From Undaria pinnatifida (taxonomy: Eukaryota > Sar > Phaeophyceae > Laminariales > Alariaceae), in contig JABAKD010000011.1 in assembly GCA_012845835.1 (NCBI GenBank), positions 9,672,381 through 9,736,380 of the forward strand: a DNA stretch of 64,000 nucleotides, given 5' to 3'. The notes under the pieces were generated by a model, which saw only the letters and a program-made list of their open reading frames with translations, had not been told where the DNA came from and made no database searches. A program made the position numbers and the translations under genes. Positions 34,452 to 45,315 of the stretch are shown in pieces; position 1 is the first letter of the stretch, and each line of letters opens with the position of its first letter.

Positions 34452-34566
34452 CTAAAACGCGACAGAGCGTGTTTCTACAGGGGTAAATAATTCATTCCCG
34501 TACCTAAGGCGGCCTGCCATCCCTTCGGCCTTCTCGGGGCCGGCCATGACGGTTCGGGTGGAGGAC
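34452..34566 (-). CDS. Orphan last exon, type 4, copy M
   Basis: The minus-strand acceptor CCACGAGACAG is followed by one G, then SSTRTVMAGPEKAEGMAGRL and a longer tail ending at 34,452 (37 codons). Phase and core match L 6510 and R 56,950. Confidence 0.38.
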
Positions 34567-34853
34567 CTGTCTCGTGGGGCACGACAATGAAACACAAACA
34601 TGTCGGAGAGGGCGGCCGGCGGCGGGAGAGCAAGCAATAATAGCTAAGTGCTGCACAATTATGTGGTTTAGCAGCGGTATTTTTGGAAGGCAGGGCAAAT
34701 CAAAATGCCGGGACCCTTGGGGAGAGGAAGGGGTCAATACTCAAACTACTAGTACTATCGTATGAATGAAGAAAAAAATGGAAGTGTGTACTCCCCAGGT
34801 CAGGCCTGCCACATCGCACGATAGGTAGCATATTTTGTGGGTGTTGAAAAACG

Positions 34854-35001
34854 TCAGCCAACCAAGCAGCGTAATTTCGTCACCACAATATTAATAGGAG
34901 GCAGATTACCGCACCTTGCGGCAGACGCGCGCTTCGTCTCCCCGCTGGGAGCAGCCACTTGAGCTGCGGGTTTCGTCTTCACAGTGCGGCTCTCGGTGCT
35001 C
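34854..35001 (-). CDS. Orphan last exon, STES type, upstream of copy M
   Basis: The minus-strand acceptor CCGTTCCAG is followed by one G and 48 codons beginning STESRTVKTKPAAQVAAPSG, with TGA at 34,854-34,856. The start STES and the phase match gene B exon 4 (STESSKAAARP). By position it corresponds to the type 3 exon of L (6084). No exon 3 lies upstream; the neighbour there is a LINE remnant. Confidence 0.45.
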
Positions 35002-35039
35002 CTGGAACGGAACGACACGACGAAAAAGAAACCAGGTGT

Positions 35040-35195
35040 GGCCGGTCGGGGGGGGTGGGGGGGGGGTTGTTTTGGGCGTGTTCTGTGGAAATTATTTTTT
35101 GCAGCGGCAAGAGCGGGAGGAACGAGGGGGGAGCGGGGTTACGCTCGGGGGCAGGGGGGGGGAGCGGGGTTACGCTCGGGGGCAGGGGGGGGGTA
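35040..35195 (+). repeat. G-rich tract with a duplicated segment
   Basis: The segment GAGCGGGGTTACGCTCGGGG occurs twice (about 35,129 and 35,162) inside G runs. Confidence 0.85.
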
Positions 35196-35221
35196 CTGTG
35201 AAGGTGTCGTGGCATTTGTTG

Positions 35222-35812
35222 CTTGCCTCTTAGTCATTTGACCATTGACCACGCATCCCTTTCGATACGGAGCGCCGTTCCTACTCCACATAGAGACACC
35301 TCCAATATTTGGACGCTCACTACGCTTCTGCTATATACTACATCGAAACTGTTTGCTTATATCCTATCCCCGTTCTGTTTCGCCGTCTGCAGCCACCGTC
35401 TATCTCCTAGGATTGCGATCGTTTTCTCGCTACTCTCTAGTCTACCAAGCTCTTCCATGTCACATCCGTCTATTTCCTCATCCCCTCTTCTAGTGCATCC
35501 CGTTCCTCCTTGCATTTTTCACATTCTCCTACTTTGTGAGTCCTACTCTCTGTTGTTGTGCCACACGGGCACATATTTGTAGCCACGTCCTCCTCCTCCC
35601 GACTACTGATATGTCCCTCTCTTCTTTCTAGTAGGTCCAGGTCCCCTGCACGAAATCGAAGTTTCAGTTTGTCGCGTAGTGGGCCCATTGTTGGGCCGTG
35701 TAGATACATTTTCACTCCAATATCTTCCCTCAACCCCCCGTAGATCTCTAAGTGCTTCTCCTCTTTCACCTCATTTCTTAGCGCCTGCCTTCGGGCAGCG
35801 GGGGTGTAGCTT
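35222..35812 (-). pseudogene. LINE reverse-transcriptase C-terminal fragment with zinc-binding motif
   Basis: Reading the minus strand from about 35,812, a frame ARRQALRNEVKEEKHLEIYG continues through LKLRFRAGDLDLLERREGH to a CPCGTTTESRTHKVGEC cluster. This C-x-C-x8-H-x4-C layout is typical of the zinc-binding tail after non-LTR reverse transcriptases. A frameshift near 35,475 moves the rest into another frame (DGCDMEELGRLESSEKTIAI), which meets an internal TAG before the C-terminal part (NGAPYRKGCVVNGQ). The catalytic RT domain is absent, so it is a 5'-truncated dead copy. The family assignment rests on pattern memory only. Confidence 0.65.
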
Positions 35813-36409
35813 CAACAGGTTAGCTCTGAAACAAATCACGAAAAACCATTCGCTCGCTACAGAGTACCTGCTGGCACTCTCTATAAAACAAGAACAGAAA
35901 AAAAAACATCACGAAGATTGAGACGATGAAACACGACATCTGATATGACGTACCGTTGTTAACGCTGTGACACGTTCAGATGTCATAGTATAATCACCGT
36001 TGAAATCCCGTAATCTCATTGTTGAATTCAGGCAATGTACTGCTGTACTACCAGGGATACCTATGGTCACCATACCGTATTACACAACACTTGGGACGAT
36101 GCACATTGTCGGGCTTCCATCATAGGGGAATCTACCGTGCGTGGTACAAATCCTGTGTAAAATCACGCGAAACGGGATATAGTCCCCTGTGTTCCCGCGA
36201 TAGGAGTGTTTGTTCTCCAGTGCCCATCAAAACCGGTACAGCGAAAATTTCAATCTCCCGAACGTTCCCGTCCAAAAGGGTATCGTCCAATTGTGGATAT
36301 AAATATATATACATCCGCTCCCGCGTGAAATTGTACTGCGTAATATCGGTAATGCCCGTGCTCTTCCGACACCGAATAGTACATTTCCGGCGAACAAAAT
36401 GCTGCCCAT
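35813..36409. other. No gene seen
   Basis: Unique AT-richer sequence; ends at a T run (36,410-36,432). Confidence 0.45.
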
Positions 36410-36990
36410 TTTTTTTTTTTTTTTTTTTTTTTCATCCTCCGGCGGATGGGGAAAAATAAAGCTTTAGCTCACCACACTTCCACGTATTTTCATATGCGTC
36501 GTGTGTCGATTTAACTCAGTTGATTTCGCAGCCCAACGCCCAAATACCGCAATAAAAAAGGGCTACTACTACTATGGCTTGGGGATCCTGCGAGTTATCC
36601 GACGTTGTGTGTCAATCTTCCCCATTAGCGCCTCAGGCAGAGGAAAGGTGGTGGGCATGTTTGAAGATTTTTCAATTATTCCACCGCACCTGACCCTCAA
36701 ATTCAAAGAAGATCCACCGCACCTGACCCTTAGGGGTCAGGCCGGGTCGACATACTCACGCATCCGTATACAACGGCAGCTTGCGCCGCCGGAGTAGGAA
36801 CGGGGACCGTCGATAGGGACAGCTCGCGCTATCGCCGTAGTGGGAACCGAAGGACACGCCAGCTAGCGCTGGATCGCGAATGCAATTGAGTTAAATCGAC
36901 ACACGACGCGTATGAAAATACGTGGAAGTGTGGTGAGCTTTAAAATATTTATTTTTCCCCATCCGCCGGAGGATAAAACAAAAAAAAACA
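36410..36990. mobile_element. Element with about 100-bp inverted ends
   Basis: The left arm (36,433-36,535: CATCCTCCGGCGGATGGGG, CACCACACTTCCACGTATTT, TCGTGTGTCGATTTAACTCA) is repeated inverted at about 36,880-36,975. The interior of about 330 bp contains a duplicated CCACCGCACCTGACCCT and no gene. Single arms occur at 30,020-30,150 and, shorter, at 41,455-41,500, so the family is dispersed. No clear target duplication. Confidence 0.6.
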
Positions 36991-37981
36991 AAAATCAATT
37001 ACGTGCTGCAACTATGACATGAAAGAAATAAAACGTTCCGAGTACGTCGTTGCTACAACAGAGTCAGCAGAAAGCGAGCGACTACTTGTATCAAATAAAT
37101 AGATACTCCAACTTAAACTTCACTGCCAACAGAATGCATGAAAACAAACCAACGGGGTGGGATTTCCGTACGAACAATAAACAACTAATAGCTTCACGTT
37201 GGTTGTAATACGCCCCCCCTGTCCAGATCTCGGACGTAAGGCTCTGCTTTAAAGGGTTTTTTGTTTACAACCCTGGTGCAAATCCTGTCCCTGTCAATGA
37301 AAAATCCATATATATATTTTGATGCGCCGAGAGGTATACATATCATACATTGCTTATTACCTTCTTGCGATTACCAGCAAAACCAGCAAAATTTAACCCG
37401 ATATACCGTGTGTTGTCTTCGGTTTTCTATGTTCATGATGTTCACGTCTTGCTGTAGTAGGCCATCTCTTTCTTTGCTTAGGGTAAGCAAACGCTTTGTC
37501 GGTACCAAGCAACGTGTACATACCCCTGGTACTGCTGTGTATTAATAGGGCGGATGTGGTTTTTTGAAGAGGGGGGGTGGCTCACCGATTGTGTCTTGCG
37601 TAGGAGCAAATTTGAAGAGGTATCTAGAAAATAACTACCAGCTAGACGGCAAAGGTACCGCGGTTGTCGTTAGCCGTGTCCTCTGCCCCGGGCCGTCCAA
37701 ATTACACCGTAAAGTATCGTACTACTTTATTGCCGTCCAAAACGAAAACGTGTCGTCGACACGCCGAACAAGAAATACCGTAAAATCACGCGGTCACTTT
37801 TTCGTGCCCAAATAAAAGCCGTGCTCGCCGTTTCCCGTACAACAAAAGTACCACCAAGCACCGAGGTAACTAGGCCAGACTGGAAACTATGAAAATAAAC
37901 ACACACCCTGAAACAGACTATTCACGCCCTCCCCCTCCACCCCCGACCACCATCTCGCTAATTTTTTCGTGGCGTATTTCC
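36991..37981. other. No convincing gene
   Basis: An 83-codon frame at 37,564-37,815 (SKLHRKVSYYFIAVQNEN in its middle) has moderate complexity but no start context, copy or recognised family. Confidence 0.35.
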
Positions 37982-38163
37982 GTTCCAGGAGCACCGAGAT
38001 TTCAAAGGCGGCTTCGAGGTACCTAGCTAGGGTGGAGGGCGACCGGTATGGTGTCCAGCTACAAGGCGAAGCGCTTTTCCTTGTAGCTGGACACCATACC
38101 GGTCGCCCTCCACCTCAGCTGGGTACCTCGCCGCCGCCTTTGAACTGGCAGTACTCCTGGAAA
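37982..38163. repeat. Large palindrome containing the last exon of gene A
   Basis: Arms 37,982-38,066 and 38,079-38,163 are inverted copies around AAGCGCTT. Identity is complete over GGTGGAGGGCGACCGGTATG and the adjoining GTGTCCAGCTACAAGG, lower in the outer parts. Each arm starts with TTCCAGGAG, an acceptor plus exon start, so both strands read as an exon 4. Confidence 0.92.
38027..38156 (-). CDS. Gene A exon 4, last exon within a palindrome
   Basis: The acceptor TTTGTTTTCCAG is followed by one G that completes AG|G, then 42 codons beginning STASSKAAARYPAEVEGDRY and ending GRPPP with TAG at 38,027-38,029. The opening matches gene B exon 4 (STESSKAAARPAV). The second half is read through the palindrome centre, so its C-terminus is encoded by the antisense of its own exon copy. 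Confidence 0.5.
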
Positions 38164-41100
38164 ACAAATACACCACGAAAAAAATCGGCGAGAGGGTGGC
38201 CGGGTAGAGAGGGGAGAGAGATTTCTCCCCGTAGGGAAGGGATACAAACGTTCAACTAAAACATTCCCTAAAATCAACACACGGCGTTCACGTGTTCGCT
38301 GTATACAGCACTCCATGAAATGAAAATTAACACGACAATCACGCTTTCGCTACTCTGTACCATGGTAAAACTTAACACGAGAAACATAGCACTTTTAATC
38401 CAAATGATAATGTCTGGCCGGCGGGGCTCCGCGACTGAGGGACTACACCACGCAGTGTTCTTGGCTCTCTGGACCTACAACACCATTCGTTGTATCCCTA
38501 AGCCATGGATAGCATTGGTCATAGATCGCTCTTCCTCGCTTCTTCAAATTGGATTTCTGGGCTATTCATAGATGTTAGATGTGGAGCTCGTCCCCGTGAG
38601 AACGGAGCCGGGGGGGAAATCGGTGCTTTCTTTGCCATGGCATGCGTTGGCACGGTGTAATGACATCTCACCAAAGAAAGTTGTACAGAAAGTGGGAGCT
38701 GTAAGACGTCCGCCAAACCAGCATAATACCTCGTGAGCGTAGTTCATTCCCCCTGCACCTTCCACCCAAGTGCATCAGAAACGTGACTCAAGGAACCCTA
38801 AAACGTATTGCCTTTAAGGAAGTACAGAACGCGTGGCGGCTGAAATAAGGCAACACATATCGTACAATGCCGCACCTGGTCAGAGATGCAAAGCCGGGTG
38901 TGGCGACGAAAGCTGTTGTCTTGCTCCTCTTGGCCGCGGTAGATGTCCCTGCTCGGCGAGCGGCATTCGTTGGTATCGTCGCCAGCGGCGATCTTGCTGC
39001 GCCGGCCGCGCGTCTAGCGGCAGTTTTTCGCCTCTCGGCCGACGAAGCAGCAGGGGGCGACGAGAATCGCGACCCTCCGACCCCAACCCCAACCCAAGGG
39101 GCACGCCCTCCGCTAGGGTATCCCGACCCCTTCTCCCCGCGGTGTTCGTCGCCGAACAGCACCCGCGCGTTGGGGGTGGCGGGGGCGGTGACCATGGTGG
39201 GGGTGACGGGCGCGGCAGGGGCGGCCGCGGCGGCGGCGACCGCGATGGTGGTGGTCGGGAAGGGGGCGGGGGAAGCGGGGGCGGCGGCGATGGCGGTGGT
39301 GTCGGGGATGTCCAGGGTGGTGGGGGCGGCGGTGACGGCGGTGGTGTGAGTGGTGTGAGTGGCCATGGCGAGGGTGGGGGAGGAGGTAGCGGCAGGGGAA
39401 GCGACAGTGGTCGTGGGAGTGAGGAAGGAGGCCGGAGCAGCGGGGGCGGGGACGATGGTGGGGATGTCGGGGGTGGTGGGAGCTGCAGCGGTGGGAGTGG
39501 TGGGGGCTGCATCAGCGGAGGTGGCGGCGGCGGCGACCATGGTAGGGGTGGCGGGTGTGGCGGGGGGGGCGGAGGCGGCGACGATAGTTGGGGTGGCGGG
39601 AGTGTCAGAGGCCGCGGAAGTGGTGGGGGTGGGGGTGGGGGTGGGGGCGGAGGGGTCGACGGGGGGGGGAGTGGCTGTCGTGCTCATGCTCGTCATGAGC
39701 GACGGCAATGGCGTGGTGATGGCCGCCAACGACGCCAGGAACCGAAGACCAACTGGGCTAATCGAATTAGGGGCGGCGGTTATGGTGGGGGTGGGGAAGG
39801 AGGCGGCGGCAGCGGGGGCAACGACGGCGGCGGGGATGTCGGGAGTGGTGGGGATTTTGGGGGTGTTGGGGGCGGCCGTGGGGGCGACAACGGTGGGAGT
39901 GGCGGGTGCAGCGGGGGGGGTAGGGGCGGCGATAATTGTTGGGCTGGCGGCAGTGGCGGGGATAGTGGGGGCGACGGAAATGGTGGGGGCGGGGGTGGAG
40001 GGGGCGGCGCGGGCGGGGGCGGCTGTGTTTCTCGTGGTCGCTACCAACGACGGTGGCGTGGCGGTGGCCGCCAACGACGCCGGAAACTGAAGAGCACCTG
40101 GGCTCGTTAACTCTGCCGTCGCCGTGGTTTTCACGAGCGGCGGCAGCGGCGTCGTGGTCGCTGCCAGCGACGCGAGGAAACGTAACCCAACAGGGCTAAT
40201 CGATGCGTTCGTCGTGGTGGTCGTCGCTGGCACCGGCAGTGGGAGAGGCGTGGTCGTTGCCGCCGGAGAAGAAAGGGCGGGGAGGGCAGCACGTGGGCTC
40301 GACGCAGGTGTCATGGTCGTCGGCGGCGGCGCGATCGCACTCTGCTGCTCCCCGGTACCGCTGGCGACCATGGCCGTCGATGACGAAGGGATAGCACTGT
40401 CCGCTAAGGTGAGCGAGACACTTGGGCGGGGGAGGTCTGCGGCAGCAGCGGACACGGCAGCAGCGATGGAGGCGGATAGGGCAACTAGTGTTTTGGCACT
40501 TACGGGCGTCCTGGGAAACGCGCCCAGCCTGCGAGCATCAGGGCTCGCATAGCTGTCGCTGTAGCTACCGGTGTAGGAGTTGCCGCGGGTGTTGGAGTCC
40601 AAGTTGCTGTTGGTGGTGGTGTCGTAGTTGCCGTTGCTGCTGGTGTTAGAGCTAGCGATGTTCTCGCCCAGTGAGTTGGAGCCGATCTGCTCAAGCTTTA
40701 GGGCGAGGAGGTCTCGTTCTTGAACCGCATCCCACATCTTGGTCTCCAGGTCTTGCAGTTTACGCTGCAGAGCTCGCTTCTCCAACCGGAGGTTGTTGTT
40801 GTCATCTGTAAGTGCGGCTTTTTCGGAAGAAAGCTGGACCGTGGCGGTGTGGAGGGTGCGAGCCACTTTCTTCCACTGTTGTTCGTTCTCCGCCTGTTGA
40901 GTGGGCGGGTGGGCGGGCAATTACGCGTGGAGAAAGAACAGCGACAACATGTTCAAATTAACAGCAGAGACAGGGGGCCAAGGGGGTGGCTCTACGCGCG
41001 CTCTATATACATTTTATATGAGTAGTATTATTGAAACGGGTACAAGGGGTAGCTTGTTATAGAGCGCCAAAACTGACTCGATGCAAAACTCAGTACAAGT

Positions 41101-44100
41101 AAGCTAACTGCGTTACGTCCCTATCGGTACTTTTACTTTTAAATTCCTCGTGAATGACGGGTGATAGCAGCTTACATTCCCACTCAGGCTCTGATTTTCT
41201 GCTTCAAGTGTTGTTATATTGTACAACAGTTGTTCTACGTAGTGGTTCTTCTCTCTTTTTTCCTCATGTTTTCTTCCTTCTTCTTACTGATATCCTTCTC
41301 CCGTGCAAGTTGTCTGTTTTTCTGGCTTGTGTATGTTCCACTTTCGTATTCGGTACGTTTGGCATTGCACGACCAACTCTCATACTACTGCTGCTGTCTT
41401 GTAGGTTGCGAGATGTATCGCATCTGTTTTTCGTAGGTTGTGACCACATGTATGTGTTGAGCTCAAGCTTCATTTTTCCGTCTCAGCCGGAGGATAAAAA
41501 ATTGATAATAACAGAAAATGTGACCATATACCACAGAACTTGGAACTTTCTCTATTATTAGTATTAATAGTAGGGATGAGCCACTGGCACGAACAGACAC
41601 TGCTGGGGTATGCTGGGTGCCGGGGGGGGTGCCGGATGTCGCGGGATGCTTGGAAACAACCAGCTGTCAGGAATAAAATAGAAAATGAAATTACAATGTA
41701 GAACGGGGAAACATTATATGCGCACATTGTATGATACGCAAGCAAGATCGAAATACGCCAGAAGATCTCTCTCTTGGTCATCGTACACGTTTCAAGTGTA
41801 CTTCGTACATACCGCAGGCAGAGTATAAAAGCACTCACCATTATAGTAGACCAAAAATACGACCCTCCGAATAAAAACTCATCAATATTGTATAATTCAA
41901 GTACCAACAATGCAGCTTGCAAAGATGAGTTTTGACCTGAAATTCGTCGAACTCACGGCTGACGTCCTTGAATTTTTTTTATAAACACAAAGAAACATGA
42001 TTGATTGAGCACATTTGTTTCTTTTGGGAACAAAGGGACCCACGCATTGGCTCAAAATATAGTGACCCAAAACACGACGGGTGAGTGCGGTCTTGCATAA
42101 TCAAACGTCTGTGTCGCACAGCAGTATTAATAGTATGAATAGTATTAGTTCCTAACATTGCGGTAACGATGCCTGCCCACAACTGTACACAAATACATGC
42201 GAACCCAGCACCTACTACTCGTAGCCGTGCTGGGTGTGGGCGATGCTGTAATCAACAAAACAGTTCTGGACGCACGTTTCCCCTTTTTTTGAAGCCCCAA
42301 ACGGACTACTACTCGTATTAATACTCAACAGATGTATGCGCCAAAGACGCGTGAGCTATGATACGTACTACGTACGGTAGAGGTTGCGCCTTTTTCTTAT
42401 TTTGAGGAGCTGAGCTGAGCTCCTCACTTTCAATGAAGAGGTGTACACTATTATTAGTCATATTGATAGTCATATTCATGTTACACTAATATACTTTAAC
42501 CAACAACAACAACAACAGGCTTTGGAAAATGCTCCGCAAGCCAAGCCCTCACGATCCCATGGGCTCTGCAGGGTCACGACAGACAGTAATGTCAACAAAT
42601 ATAATACACTTCATGCAGCTGTGAGATCAAGTTTTCGTCGAAACTCATAATTATTTGCAAGCTGTGTGTGCTACTCCGATCGCGCGTTTTACTGAGGCGT
42701 TTGTCCTCATTAGTCTAAGGATACAGGTCGGCGACTCCCCTCAGAACTACCTTGTACCCCAGGGTCAACAGGATGGTGTTGATCAATCTGTGCACACAGA
42801 CGGAAACCATCAATAACCCGTTTTTGAGGGGGACAATAATATCGGACAGCTGTGGAATGCATTATTTTATCATGTATATCCTGTAAGTCGCGCAATTGGT
42901 GGGGCAGAGATCTGGGCTACAGTATTAAGCGGGGGGGAGGGTTCTAACATTTTACAGTAGGTCGTATGCATGTATAGGAGCTTGTACGCGTGGTATTACT
43001 GCAGGTCTAGGCGACGGCGGGGGTGGCGGGGAAGGAGAGAGCGCGGGAGAGGTCGGAGGGGGGGAGGGGGGGTTAACTTTGACTTGAAGACCACGTAAAT
43101 GATTTGGAGCTACGGCATGGATGGCTCGAACGGTAAAGAAGTAGTATCACCTGTCGGGTGTCGGGTAATCTTTACTATTCTGGCGGATTTGATTTTTAGG
43201 TCGGGGCGGCAGGGGAGGGGAAAGGTGTTTGTTTGTGTGCGTGTGTGGGGGTGATTTTTGGTGGGGCGGCGGGGGAGGGGGGGAGGGAAGAAAACGGAGG
43301 TGGGTGCGAGCAATATATTCTACCTGTTGCGTGCTCAATGTTGCAGAATGCCCGAAATATATGCACCTACCTGTATTATGATAGTAGAATGCACAAGCAA
43401 GTGATCTCCAAGATCTCCAAGGAATACACAAAAAAAATCGGCCAAACAAAGCTGAAGTAAGACCAGGTACCAGGTAACGTGCAACTTCTACTCGCGCAGT
43501 ACCGTAGCATGGCTCATAAACATACCGCTCTGCTAATGTACGGTAAGCGAGATATTATAGCGAACCTGATGCTGGATGACAGCAGCGCACGCCTGGGCCA
43601 TAGTGGCCTTAATGGCCTCCGTGGCGTGGAGGCTGTTCTCTGCCGCGGTCTTCAACGCTTCCATCACATTTTCTTCACCCAACATCGCCATCGCCGGCTG
43701 TTCATGGGCAGCGAAAGTATGGTCCATTTCCTCCTTTCCATCCGCCTCCTCTTGCTCCTCCCCCACTTTCTCCTTCTGCTCCTTGTTGAGCTGCCTCTGT
43801 TGCCCTTGTTCCTGCTCCTGCTGCTGGTGATCCTCCTCCTGCTGCAGCTGGTGCTGGTGCTGCTGGTGCTGCTGCTGAGGCTGCCCACTCTCGTGGTACC
43901 CCTGCTGCTCTGTTTCTCCCAGGCCGCGATGGGGCGAAAGGGGGGCGAGCTGTGACAGGCGAGCATGACGGGTAGGGGTGGGCAGAGGTTGCTCCTCCTG
44001 GTTGATGCGCTGCTGCTGATGCTGCTGCTGCTGCTGCTGCCCGTCATCGAGGTAAGCGTGCGGCTCCGTCTCTCCATGGCGACGGTGGGAAGACAGGGGG

Positions 44101-45315
44101 GGCGAGGTAGCGGGCTGGGTAGGGGCAGAAGGAGGATGCTGGTCCTGGTTGAGGTACTGCTCCTGGTGCTGCTGCTGGTGCTGCTGTTGTTGCCCACCCT
44201 CGTCATGCCCCGGTGGCCCTGTTTCGTCTTGACGGTGGAGGAGGGAGAGGGGGCCCAGGGACTGACGAGCATGCCGGGGAGGGGTGTCCAAAGCTTGATG
44301 TTGTTGCTGTTGCTGTTGCTGGTAGTGCTGGTGGTGCTGGTGGTCGTGAAGGTGTTCCTGCCCACCCCTGTGGTAGACCCGCGGCTCCGTTTCCCCCTGG
44401 TGGCGATGGGGCGAAAGGTTGCCGCGGCTACGTTCGTCGTTCTGCAGGGACGACAGTCATACAAGGGAGCAAGCAGCACGCGGGCAGCGATAAAAAACGA
44501 TGGACTTGTCAAACAAAAAGTAAAATCTGAAAACCTTATGATGATGTACATTCGAAAGCCCTGCGCACTTTTTATCCATCATATCCACACCAGGACGCGC
44601 ATTACATGCGCATGAGCACAGGCACAGCTTGCACTCACACGCGAGGCGCGAGGCAATGAAGGGGTTAATCGTTACCTGGTACCTCGTATGCCTTATCTAC
44701 TGTCTACTGGTGCATACCTACTGTCTACTGGTGCATAGAGGCAGCGGCGCTAGAGGGCAGTCGCCATCACCCGCATAAAAAACAACTGCAACGCACCCGT
44801 CCTTTCCCTCTGTTAAAAGACTAAAATCCCGCTCTCTATGGGTGGGTCTGCGCGGAACTCTCTCGTGATCTTGGAAAACTGCAAGCTGTCTATTATGTTG
44901 CTGATGTGCCGTGTCTCGGATGGTATGAGGGCTAACCGCACCTTCAACGGCGGTGGCGGCGGTGCTAGAAGAAATTCGCCATCGTCCGCATGAAAGGCAA
45001 ACGGCAACGCAATCGCCCGTGTACTCTCGTTCAACTCGATTTTCCCTATTCTATACGTGTGAAGTTTGCGCGGAGCCTTGTTGCGATGTCGAAAAACGGC
45101 AAGCTATCTGATACGCTGCAGATGCCGTGTCTCGGAGGCGTGAGGGCTAGCTATCCCCCTCCTTCCCTTTGTGCCCACACACTCACCAGTAGTCTATCGC
45201 GCAGGGCAAGGGCTACCGCGGCCTCCTCGTCCTGCTGCCGACCTTGCCATGGCTGCCTCTGTGCTGCGATGGCAGCCTCGAGGTACGCCCGCGCCTTGTG
45301 TTTGATACGGGTCAT
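38027..45315 (-). CDS. Gene A: novel four-exon gene, Gln/His-rich + coiled-coil + Ala/Thr/Pro protein (about 1050 aa)
   Basis: Model: exon 1 45,315-45,187; exon 2 44,441-43,566; exon 3 40,893-38,876; exon 4 38,156-38,027. Phases 0, 0 and 2 join without a stop, and each boundary has a GT donor and AG acceptor. The equivalent boundaries are found independently in gene B, which is the main support. Domains in order: short N-terminus with WQGRQQDEE; Gln/His-rich repeats; helical segment; coiled coil; low-complexity Ala/Thr/Pro with LASLAATTTPLP repeats; GRAPWVGVGVGG; basic C-terminus. I do not recognise the family. The coiled coil suggests oligomerisation and the polyQ a scaffold or regulatory role, but that is inference. 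Divergent partner of gene B across 45,316-46,342. Confidence 0.55.
38157..38875 (-). other. Gene A intron 3
   Basis: About 719 bp. Part of it (GCCGCCACGC near the donor and AATGAACTACGCTCACGA at about 38,735) is homologous to gene B intron 3, confirming that the duplication included non-coding sequence. Confidence 0.5.
38876..40893 (-). CDS. Gene A exon 3, coiled coil and LASLAATTTPLP repeats
   Basis: About 672 codons after acceptor CACTCAACAG. Opens AENEQQWKKVARTLHTATVQ; a leucine-rich heptad pattern then runs for about 60 residues (LRLEKRALQRKLQDLETKMW). The long Ala/Thr/Pro region contains GLRFLASLAATTTPLP-like units three or more times. Near the end are GRAPWVGVGVGG, an Arg/Ala-rich stretch and TPGFASLTR at donor GTGCGG. 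Unspliced reading continues 29 codons to a stop at 38,788. The GC-rich antisense frames on the + strand are by-products. Confidence 0.65.
40894..43565 (-). other. Gene A intron 2, with repeats
   Basis: About 2.7 kb. Contains an arm of the 36.4-kb element family (41,455-41,500), a MITE-like segment from 42,360 (ACGGTAGAGGTTGCGCC) with the dispersed block CTCCGATCGCGCG (42,676), and a G-rich stretch (43,020-43,300). No extra exon recognised. Confidence 0.45.
43566..44441 (-). CDS. Gene A exon 2, Gln/His-rich repeats
   Basis: 292 codons after acceptor CGTCCCTGCAG. Four imperfect repeats of about 50-60 residues, each with LSPHRxxGETE-like starts, an acidic Gly-Gly-Gln turn and a Gln/His run. Then an acidic stretch (KEKVGEEQEEADGKEEMDH) and a helical segment (ENVMEALKTAAENSLHATEA) ending IQHQ at donor GTTCGC. 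Gene B has the same final segment with diverged sequence (GDKAVIDAFERAMEKSM). Confidence 0.6.
44750..44945 (-). other. Conserved intron 1 element, gene A copy 2
   Basis: A tandem duplicate of the element at 44,955-45,165, with indels. Shared blocks: GAGACACGGCA, TTTTCC(A)AGATC, GTTCCGCGCAGAC and TTTTTATGCGGGTGATGGCGA. Confidence 0.55.
44955..45165 (-). other. Conserved intron 1 element, gene A copy 1
   Basis: About 200 bp in intron 1 that resembles both its neighbour (44,750-44,945) and gene B intron 1 (46,531-46,735): CTAGCCCTC, GTTTTTCGACATCGC, AGGCTCCGCGC, CGTTGCCGTTTGCCTTTCAT and GATGGCGA. Stops fall in different frames in the three copies, so it is probably not coding. Confidence 0.55.
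45187..45315 (-). CDS. Gene A exon 1
   Basis: 43 codons from ATG 45,315: MTRIKHKARAYLEAAIAAQ, then PWQGRQQDEEAA. Ends at donor GTGAGT; an alternative donor 6 nt later (GTGTGGGCAC) aligns with the gene B donor and keeps phase 0. Matches gene B exon 1 through the WQGxQxDExAA motif. Confidence 0.55.

Noticed and set aside
38833..40110. 425-codon Gly-rich frame on the + strand
   Set aside because: Antisense to gene A exon 3. The Gly/Arg content is the mirror of Ala/Thr/Pro codons, and the coiled-coil and conserved motifs lie on the minus strand.
43664..44615. Ser/Thr- and Leu-rich frames overlapping gene A exon 2
   Set aside because: Out-of-frame readings of CAG/CTG repeats. The exon 2 frame is the one whose end matches gene B.
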